A stretch of 5,875 nt of DNA from contig WQVT01000175.1 of assembly GCA_009785715.1 (NCBI GenBank), forward strand, positions 1-5,875. The letters are read 5' to 3'. Both the position numbers and the translations under genes were made by a program. The notes below the pieces were generated by a model. It worked only from the letters and a program-made list of their open reading frames with translations, searched no databases and was not told the DNA's origin. Of the stretch, positions 1 to 5,204 are shown piece by piece. The stretch's first letter is position 1; every line of letters begins with the position of its first letter. The stretch is from Acidimicrobiaceae bacterium (GTDB lineage Bacteria > Actinomycetota > Acidimicrobiia > Acidimicrobiales > Palsa-688).

Positions 1-2475
1 GGCGAGGGCACCGGCGAGGACGACGGCGCCGTCACCTTCTCCGGCATCGAGCCGATCGAGATCCAGGAGGAGATGGAACGGTCCTTCCTGGACTACGCCA
101 TGTCCGTCATCGTCAGCCGGGCCCTGCCCGACGCCCGGGACGGGCTCAAGCCGGTCCACCGCCGCATCCTCTTCGGCATGCACGACATGGGCGCACGCTC
201 CGACCGGCCCAGGCTCAAGTGCGCCCGGGTCTCCGGCGACGTCATGGGGAAGTACCACCCCCACGGCGACGGTGCGATCTATGACGCCATGGTGCGGATG
301 GCGCAGCCCTTCAGCCTGCGTCACCCGCTGATCGACGGGCAGGGCAACTTCGGGTCCCCCGACGACGGTCCCGCCGCCGCCCGCTACACGGAGTGCCGGC
401 TCGCCCCGATCGCGCACGAGTTGTTGCGCGGGATCGACGAGGAGACCGTCGACTTCACCGACACCTACTCCGGCGAGTTCACCGAGCCCGAGGTGCTCCC
501 GGCCCGCTTTCCGAACCTGCTCGTCAACGGATCGCAGGGGATCGCGGTCGGGATGGCGACCAACATCCCGCCGCACAACCTGGGCGAGGTGATCGACGCC
601 ACCATCCACCTGATCGACCACCCCGAGGCCACGGTCGAGGACCTGATGCGCTTCGTGAAGGGGCCGGACTTCCCCACCGGCGCCTCCATCCTCGGCCGGC
701 AGGGGATCATCGATGCCTACCAGACCGGTCGCGGGTCAATCCGCATGCGGGCCACGGCCGAGATCGTCGAGAACCGCCGCGGCACCTCGATCGTGGTCAC
801 CGAGCTTCCGTACCAGGTGAGCCGGTCGTCGATCCTGGGGCGGATCAAAGACCTGGTCAATTCGAGGGAGCTCGAGGGCATTCGGGACCTGAACGACGGG
901 TCCGCCAAGCAGAAGACCAACCTGATGATCGAGCTCAAGCGCGACGCCAACGCCAACGTCGTGCTGAACAACCTCTACAAGCTGACCCCGATGCAGACCA
1001 GTTTCGGGGTCAACATGGTGGCCCTCGTCGACGGCGTGCCCCGGACCCTGAACCTGGTCCAGGCGCTGCAGGCCTACGTCGCCCACCAGATCGACGTCAT
1101 CACCCGCCGATCCGAGTTCCGGCTGCGCAAGGCCCGTGCCCGGGAGCACATCGTCGAGGGCCTGATCCGTGCCCTCGACCTGATCGATGCCATCATCGCC
1201 GCCATCCGTGCCTCGGAAGACCGCCCGGCGGCCATCGCCGCGCTGCAGGCCGAGCCGTTCTCCTTCACCGAGATCCAGGCCACCCACATCGTCGACATGC
1301 GCTTGGGCTCGCTCACTCGCCTAGGTCGGAGCAACCTCGAGGAGGAGCTCACCGAGCTCCGGGCGACGATCGCCGAGCTGGAAGCGATCCTTGGTGACGA
1401 CGCGGTGCTCCGTCAGGTCATCAAGGACGAGCTGGGCGAGGTGAGGCGTGAGTTCGCCACCGACCGGGTTGCCGAGATCGCCCTCGACCCGGGCGAGATG
1501 GTCCCCGAGGACCTGATCGACGACGAGGAGCTCGTCGTCACGATGACGAAGGCGGGCTACGTCAAGGCTGTCTCGGCCTCGATGTTCCGCACCCAGGGTC
1601 GGGGTGGCCGGGGGGTGACCGGCACGTCGCTGAAGGACGAGGACCTCGTCACCCGGGTCATCCACACCTCGGCGCACACCCACCTGTTGTTCTTCACCAA
1701 CCGCGGGAGGGTCTACCGCCTACGGGCGTACGAGATCCCCGTCAAGGAGCGCACCGCCCGGGGAACGGCGATCGTCAACCTCCTGCAGCTCGATCCGGGT
1801 GAGCGGGTGCAGACCCTCATCGACACCCGGGAATTCCCCGCCGACCGGTACCTCCTGTTCGCGACCCGGAGTGGCCAGGTCAAGAAGACGACGTTCTCCG
1901 AGTACGACAAGTCCCGCAAGGAAGGGTTCATCGCCATCAACCTGCGTGACGGTGACGAGCTGGTCGGGGTGATCGTGACCTCCGGCGGGGACGACGTGTT
2001 CATGGTCTCCCACGACGGGATGGCCATCCGCTTCTCCGAGGACGACGTGCGGCCGATGGGTCGCGACGCCGGCGGGGTACGCGGCATGCACCTGCGCGCA
2101 GGAGACCACGTCGTATCGATCGACATCGCGCGAGACGACACCGCGATCCTGCTGGTCACGGAAGCCGGCTACGGCAAGCGCACACAGCTGGACCACTTCA
2201 ACCGTCAGGGTCGGGGCGGCCTCGGCGTCCGGGGCATTCGGCTCACCGCGCAACGAGGTGGAGTGGTTGCCGCGTTTATGGTGGGGCTGGATGATGAGAT
2301 CCTGGTCATCTCGTCAGAAGGGGTCACGATGCGTATGGCCGTGCGAAGCATCTCCAGTCAGGGGCGCGATGCCACTGGTGTCCGGTTGGTCAGCCTGGAT
2401 CCCGGGCAGGTGGTGGCGTCGGTCGCGCCTGTCCTCTCCGCAGATGACGCCGAGGGTCCGGAAGACGCTCGCTGA
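1..2475 (+). CDS. gyrA: DNA gyrase subunit A (5' end missing)
   Basis: GyrA is the breakage-reunion subunit of the A2B2 type IIA topoisomerase that introduces negative supercoils using ATP hydrolysed by GyrB. The frame is open from base 1. Residues just before the first ATG (73-75) read EPIEIQEEM, the conserved GyrA N-terminal motif, so the true start lies upstream and 73 is internal. Numbering from base 1 gives 824 residues: winged-helix domain with HPHGD at 86-90, catalytic Tyr129 preceded by Arg128, DNA-intercalating Ile181 in GIAVGMATN, tower and coiled coil to about 490, then a C-terminal beta-pinwheel from about 510. The GyrA box QGRGGRG (532-538) favours GyrA over ParC, and a second box-like QGRGGLG lies at 736-742. 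Length fits actinobacterial GyrA (about 840). Odd points are Gly91 at the E. coli Ser83 site and Ala127 where MRYTE is usual. The identification is very secure; gyrB is presumably upstream (inference). Confidence 0.98.
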   Translation, partial: GEGTGEDDGAVTFSGIEPIEIQEEMERSFLDYAMSVIVSRALPDARDGLKPVHRRILFGMHDMGARSDRPRLKCARVSGDVMGKYHPHGDGAIYDAMVRMAQPFSLRHPLIDGQGNFGSPDDGPAAARYTECRLAPIAHELLRGIDEETVDFTDTYSGEFTEPEVLPARFPNLLVNGSQGIAVGMATNIPPHNLGEVIDATIHLIDHPEATVEDLMRFVKGPDFPTGASILGRQGIIDAYQTGRGSIRMRATAEIVENRRGTSIVVTELPYQVSRSSILGRIKDLVNSRELEGIRDLNDGSAKQKTNLMIELKRDANANVVLNNLYKLTPMQTSFGVNMVALVDGVPRTLNLVQALQAYVAHQIDVITRRSEFRLRKARAREHIVEGLIRALDLIDAIIAAIRASEDRPAAIAALQAEPFSFTEIQATHIVDMRLGSLTRLGRSNLEEELTELRATIAELEAILGDDAVLRQVIKDELGEVRREFATDRVAEIALDPGEMVPEDLIDDEELVVTMTKAGYVKAVSASMFRTQGRGGRGVTGTSLKDEDLVTRVIHTSAHTHLLFFTNRGRVYRLRAYEIPVKERTARGTAIVNLLQLDPGERVQTLIDTREFPADRYLLFATRSGQVKKTTFSEYDKSRKEGFIAINLRDGDELVGVIVTSGGDDVFMVSHDGMAIRFSEDDVRPMGRDAGGVRGMHLRAGDHVVSIDIARDDTAILLVTEAGYGKRTQLDHFNRQGRGGLGVRGIRLTAQRGGVVAAFMVGLDDEILVISSEGVTMRMAVRSISSQGRDATGVRLVSLDPGQVVASVAPVLSADDAEGPEDAR

Positions 2476-3575
2476 TGGCTGACCGAGCGACACAGCCGGT
2501 GACCCGCGTGGAGGAGTCCCCGGTGCCCCAGGGCTACGGGGCGCTGGAGGAGCCGTCACCGGAGTCGGAGGGCTCGACGACGGAGGCCGAGGGCCGTGCC
2601 GAAGAGGACCAGGCTTTGAACGGTCACGCTTCCAACGGTGATGCAGGTGCCAACGGTGATTCCGGGGAGCGTGGGCTCTCGGAAGGTTCGTCGGGAGACG
2701 GCGGGGCAATGCAACGCCTCGAACGGCTCGGACGTGCCGTTGGCCAGCGCGGTGGCGCGATCGCGCGCGCCTCGCGGCGCTTGAGCCTTCCCGACCTGCC
2801 GTCCGCGAAGCGGGATCCGAAGAGCCCGTCGACCAACGGCGCCGAACGTGCGACGGATAGCGGCGGGGAGTTGGACGGGGCGGGGGTGGACGAGCCGTCC
2901 AACGGGAGTGCGGAATCGGACCTCGAGTCGTCGGCGGTCGTCGCCGGCGCGACGTCCCCGGTGCGGGCCGCCACCCGCACGACCCCCAACGTGGCCCCGG
3001 TCCCCCATGAGCTCGCCGCGCGACCGACCACCGACGCACCCCCCGTGCCGCAGCGTCGCCCGACCCCGGACCGACGGGGACGGCCCAGGACCCCGCCGCC
3101 CGTCGCTGCGCCCACCACGAGCCGCTCCCGTCCGCAGTCCCGTTCCGAGGAGGAGATGCTTCGGGCTGCCGGCCTGATCCAGCCGAGCCCGCGGTGGGGC
3201 CGCCAGAGGGTGCGCGTGGTCCGCGGCACCAGTTCCCGGCGCATGGTCCGGAGGGTGGACACCTGGACCGTGTTCAAGCTGTCGCTGTTCTTCTACCTGC
3301 TCGGCTTGCTGGTGCTGCTCGTTGCCGGCGTGATCCTCTGGAACGTGGCGAGCACCTTCGGGACGATCACCAGCATCCAGAAGACGATCAGGACCTTGTT
3401 CGTCCTCAACAACTTCCGGCTCCGGTCTCGACCACTCCTGGAGTACACCGCGGCGGGGGGTCTCGTGCTGGTGATACTCGGCACGATCGTGAACACCGTC
3501 GCGGCGCTGATCTACAACCTGATCAGCGACATCTTCGGGGGTATCCAGGTCGTGGTGGTGACGGAGCCCGAGTAG
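2475..3575 (+). CDS. DUF3566 family transmembrane protein
   Basis: This is a 366-residue protein of the actinobacterial DUF3566 family, which commonly sits directly after gyrA (as Rv0007 does in M. tuberculosis). Its biochemical role is not known to me. Residues 1-240 are a hydrophilic, low-complexity region rich in Ser, Gly, Glu, Pro and Arg, probably disordered and cytoplasmic. It includes acidic stretches, an NGD-type repeat near 50-64 and Arg/Pro-rich 180-225. The conserved domain begins near 245 (VRVVRG) and has two hydrophobic helices, about 266-291 and 323-349. A short loop between them carries Arg/Lys residues, and the C-terminus is YNLISDIFGGIQVVV. The ATG overlaps the gyrA TGA (TGATG) with only a weak GGAAG at 2460-2464, so translation is probably coupled to gyrA. 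The N-terminal tail makes it longer than the roughly 300 residues I recall for the mycobacterial member. Family assignment is confident; function is open. Confidence 0.9.
   Translation: MADRATQPVTRVEESPVPQGYGALEEPSPESEGSTTEAEGRAEEDQALNGHASNGDAGANGDSGERGLSEGSSGDGGAMQRLERLGRAVGQRGGAIARASRRLSLPDLPSAKRDPKSPSTNGAERATDSGGELDGAGVDEPSNGSAESDLESSAVVAGATSPVRAATRTTPNVAPVPHELAARPTTDAPPVPQRRPTPDRRGRPRTPPPVAAPTTSRSRPQSRSEEEMLRAAGLIQPSPRWGRQRVRVVRGTSSRRMVRRVDTWTVFKLSLFFYLLGLLVLLVAGVILWNVASTFGTITSIQKTIRTLFVLNNFRLRSRPLLEYTAAGGLVLVILGTIVNTVAALIYNLISDIFGGIQVVVVTEPE
2632..2660 (+). repeat. Short tandem repeat in the DUF3566 protein tail
   Basis: CCAACGGTGAT is found at 2632-2642 and 2650-2660, a period of 18 bases, encoding the six-residue pattern NGDAGA then NGDSGE. 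An earlier NGH at 50-51 may be a third, decayed copy. It lies in the disordered N-terminal tail and probably reflects low-complexity growth. Confidence 0.6.
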
Positions 3576-3604
3576 CGCCCTGCTGGAACTGCCCGGGCGG
3601 CGCT
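3574..3604 (+). terminator. GC-rich hairpin after the gyrA-DUF3566 unit
   Basis: AGCGCC (3574-3579, overlapping the TAG stop) pairs perfectly with GGCGCT (3599-3604) around a 19-base loop. The loop contains the palindrome GCCCGGGC (3591-3598), and a competing pairing of CGCCC (3576-3580) with GGGCG (3595-3599) exists. No T-run follows, so it would be an atypical terminator, or merely an RNA stability element. Its right arm abuts the possible -35 of the tRNA promoter. Confidence 0.3.
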
Positions 3605-3633
3605 TCGACGGTCGGAGGGGCGGCGGCTAAGAT
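3604..3633 (+). promoter_or_regulatory. Possible promoter of tRNA-Ile
   Basis: A -10-like TAAGAT (3628-3633, TAnnAT type) lies 17 bases before the first base of tRNA-Ile. A weak -35-like TTCGAC (3604-3609) stands 18 bases upstream of it. Spacing suits a sigma-70 type promoter with transcription starting near 3640 and a short 5' leader removed by RNase P. The -35 match is poor, so the -10 carries the prediction. Confidence 0.4.
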
Positions 3634-3650
3634 CTCTCGGCCGCAACTGC

Positions 3651-3727
3651 GGGGCTATAGCTCAGCCGGTTAGAGCGCAGCACTGATAATGCTGAGGTCG
3701 GTGGTTCGATTCCACCTAGCCCCACCA
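3651..3727 (+). tRNA. tRNA-Ile (anticodon GAT)
   Basis: The full cloverleaf can be folded by eye. The acceptor stem GGGGCTA (3651-3657) pairs perfectly with TAGCCCC (3717-3723). The D arm is GCTC/GAGC with AGCCGGTTA in the loop. The anticodon stem CAGCA (3678-3682) pairs with TGCTG (3690-3694), with loop CTGATAA and anticodon GAT at 3685-3687. The T stem GGTGG pairs with CCACC around TTCGATT. Discriminator A is 3724, and CCA is genome-encoded at 3725-3727. It reads AUC and AUU codons. Its place after gyrA and the DUF3566 gene matches other actinobacteria, but the tRNA-Ala that often follows is not present before the next gene. There is no obvious terminator downstream. Confidence 0.98.
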
Positions 3728-3788
3728 GGAACTTCCTACTCAGAGCGCGCGTCCGTGGCGGGGTGCGAGCCGTCAGGCGCGTCGGGGA

Positions 3789-3800
3789 TAGGCTGCGCCG
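3789..3800 (+). promoter_or_regulatory. -10-like box suggesting a leaderless ldh transcript
   Basis: TAGGCT (3789-3794) fits the TAnnnT -10 pattern of actinobacteria and ends six bases before the GTG at 3801. Transcription could therefore begin at the start codon itself. There is no recognisable -35 at the expected distance and no good Shine-Dalgarno sequence, only AGG at 3790-3792. Read-through from tRNA-Ile is an alternative. Confidence 0.3.
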
Positions 3801-4748
3801 GTGGCGGTGCAGCGGAAGGTCTCGGTGGTCGGAGCTGGCAGCGTTGGAGCGACGGTGGCCTACGCCTCGCTGCTCAGAGGCGCGGCCAGAACGATGGCGC
3901 TCTATGACATTGACCGCGATCGGGCTCTCGCCGAGGTACTCGATTTGGACCACGGAAGCCAGTTCTATCCCACGGCGAATGTGATCGGATCCGACGATAT
4001 CGCCGTCACGGCGGAGTCCGAGATCGTCGTGATCACCGCAGGCGCCAAGCAGAAACCCGGGCAGACGCGCCTGGAGCTGGCGACCGTCAACGTGCAGATG
4101 TGCCGGTCACTCATGCCGAAGCTCCTCGAGCTGTCCCCTGACGCCATCTTCCTGTTGGTCACGAATCCCGTGGATGTGGTGACCCATGCCGCCGTGCAGG
4201 CGTCCGGGCTGACGAACGGCCGGGTGTTCGGCTCAGGGACGGTGCTCGATTCGTCTCGTCTGCGCACGCTGCTCGCCCAGGAGTGCGACGTCGCCGTCCA
4301 CAGCGTCAACGCGTTCATCGTCGGCGAGCATGGGGATTCCCAGGTTCCGGTCTGGAGTCAGGCCGATATTGGAGGCGTCCCGATTCGAGACTGGTGCCCA
4401 TCGGGAGGCACGCCGCTCGACGAACCAACGCTCGACCGCATCGCTCACGAGGTGGTCAATGCCGCCGAGCAGATCATCCGCGGGAAGGGCGCGACCAACT
4501 TCGCGGTCGGCCTCTCAGCTGCCGAGATCGTCGCCGCGGTCTTGAACCACGAGCGAAGCGTCATGCCGGTCTCATCGCTCCTCGCCGGCCAGTACGGCAT
4601 GGACGACGTCTGCCTGTCCCTGCCGTCGATTGTCGACGGTAACGGTGTCGACGTGGTGCTCACTCCGCCGCTCTCCGAACACGAGACCGGCGCCCTGCGC
4701 CACTCGGCGGAAACGATACGCGGCGTGCAGCGGTCGCTCGGGATCTGA
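3801..4748 (+). CDS. ldh: L-lactate dehydrogenase (NAD-dependent)
   Basis: This 315-residue cytoplasmic enzyme interconverts pyruvate plus NADH with L-lactate plus NAD+ (EC 1.1.1.27). The length is normal for the LDH/MDH family. Visible landmarks, with usual LDH numbering in brackets, are the Rossmann loop GAGSVG (11-16), Asp36 favouring NAD over NADP, mobile loop QKPGQTR (84-90) with Gln84 [102] and Arg90 [109], Asn122 [140] in VTNPVDV, Asp150 [168], Arg153 [171], catalytic His177 [195] in GEHGDS, and Thr232 [246] in KGAT. Gln at position 102, not Arg, points to lactate rather than malate dehydrogenase. Arg155 [173] of the fructose-1,6-bisphosphate site is kept, but position 188 is Asn170 rather than His, so allosteric activation is uncertain. 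The GTG start was chosen because it places the beta strand and GxGxxG at the normal distance from the N-terminus; GTG 3807 is also possible. It lies 73 bases after tRNA-Ile. Confidence 0.93.
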   Translation: MAVQRKVSVVGAGSVGATVAYASLLRGAARTMALYDIDRDRALAEVLDLDHGSQFYPTANVIGSDDIAVTAESEIVVITAGAKQKPGQTRLELATVNVQMCRSLMPKLLELSPDAIFLLVTNPVDVVTHAAVQASGLTNGRVFGSGTVLDSSRLRTLLAQECDVAVHSVNAFIVGEHGDSQVPVWSQADIGGVPIRDWCPSGGTPLDEPTLDRIAHEVVNAAEQIIRGKGATNFAVGLSAAEIVAAVLNHERSVMPVSSLLAGQYGMDDVCLSLPSIVDGNGVDVVLTPPLSEHETGALRHSAETIRGVQRSLGI

Positions 4749-4783
4749 CGACTTCGGAGGTCGTCGGACGCCATCAGGCGTTC
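4744..4783 (+). terminator. Two overlapping hairpins after ldh, candidate terminator
   Basis: The first hairpin spans the stop codon: 4744-4754 pairs with 4758-4768 (eleven pairs including two G-T wobbles, core GACGAC/GTCGTC) around loop CGG. The second, GGACGCC (4766-4772) with GGCGTTC (4777-4783) and loop ATCA, shares bases 4766-4768 with the first, so the two would compete for those bases. The second is followed by a moderately T-rich but not uniform stretch (ATCTCGTGTTC). Position directly at the gene end supports termination; lack of a true U-tract keeps confidence moderate. Confidence 0.45.
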
Positions 4784-5119
4784 ATCTCGTGTTCACTCCA
4801 AGTGACAAATGATCATCCGGGCCGCCGGCGCATCGGGTGTGCTGGGTGACCGCGCGAACGCACTGATCGTGAGCCAATACTTCTGAGATACCTCGGCTCC
4901 GAGGCCGGAACCGAGCAATCGTTCCCATCTTGCGTGCATCCCGAGATTGAGACTCTTTCAGCTATTTGCACGGAGACAATCGAGCCGCTGACCTGCCCAT
5001 TCGTACCAACAGGGACCATCCTGGCCGCGCTGAGTGCCGCTTTTCAAGCAGATGGCGATTTCGAGTCCTTTCATCTCTGCCACATAAAAGGGCTGTTCAA
5101 GGGGCCTTTCCGGCTCGTA
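4784..5119. other. Low-GC intergenic stretch without a convincing gene
   Basis: About 340 bases with no reading frame I can support. From 4861 to 5200 G+C is about 55%, against about 70% in sampled gyrA lines. A GTG frame at 4934-5188 would encode 84 residues, but it lacks a Shine-Dalgarno sequence, has only about 60% G or C in third positions and resembles nothing I know. A small inverted repeat CCTCGG-CT-CCGAGG lies at 4891-4904. An imperfect hairpin (GCAGATG at 5048-5054 with CATCTCTGC at 5072-5080) is also present. CTGAGATAC occurs at 4883-4891 and again at 5139-5147. It may be a regulatory leader or a decayed gene; I cannot tell which. Confidence 0.5.
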
Positions 5120-5148
5120 TTGCGTTGCCAAGCTCTTGCTGAGATACT
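5120..5148 (+). promoter_or_regulatory. Probable extended -10 promoter of the secreted protein gene
   Basis: TTGCGT (5120-5125) and GATACT (5143-5148) are separated by 17 bases. The -10 is preceded by TGA (5140-5142), giving the extended TGn form. Transcription would start near 5155, leaving a leader of about 50 bases before the GTG at 5205. The spacing and the extended -10 make this the best promoter candidate in the window, but it rests on pattern matching alone. Confidence 0.45.
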
Positions 5149-5191
5149 TACGCCGAGGGGCAACCAACACCCGTTCAACACCGAATGAAAT

Positions 5192-5197
5192 AGGGGA
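5192..5197 (+). promoter_or_regulatory. Ribosome binding site fixing the GTG start at 5205
   Basis: AGGGGA ends seven bases before GTG 5205, a normal distance for a Shine-Dalgarno sequence. It supports this GTG over the upstream in-frame codons, which are open back to the TAA at 5085-5087 but would spoil the signal peptide. The nearby ATG at 5185 is in another frame and stops after two codons. Confidence 0.6.
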
Positions 5198-5204
5198 CGA
5201 GCCA

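Noticed and set aside
73..75. ATG 73 as the gyrA start
   Set aside because: The upstream codons are open to base 1 and encode the conserved EPIEIQEE motif of GyrA, so the start is outside the window.
1344..1360. Perfect inverted repeat GGAGCTC-ACC-GAGCTCC inside gyrA
   Set aside because: It encodes part of the Glu/Leu coiled coil (EELTEL), where repeated GAG and CTC codons make such repeats likely by chance.
393..1397. Long Arg/Pro/His-rich + strand frame inside gyrA, and similar minus-strand frames up to 3277
   Set aside because: These are alternative-frame shadows typical of GC-rich genes; their composition is biased and they have no family features.
3728..3800. Possible tRNA-Ala or attachment site after tRNA-Ile
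   Set aside because: No cloverleaf can be folded in 73 bases and I see no repeat of the tRNA 3' end in the window.
3627..3953. Minus-strand frame of 108 residues containing GLGGIEPPTSALS and SNRLSYSP
   Set aside because: This is the familiar false protein made by translating the antisense of a tRNA gene; the segment lies exactly over tRNA-Ile and the rest opposes ldh.
4934..5188. 84-codon GTG frame in the low-GC spacer
   Set aside because: It has no Shine-Dalgarno sequence, only about 60% G or C in third positions, no recognisable family, and overlaps the proposed promoter and leader of the next gene.
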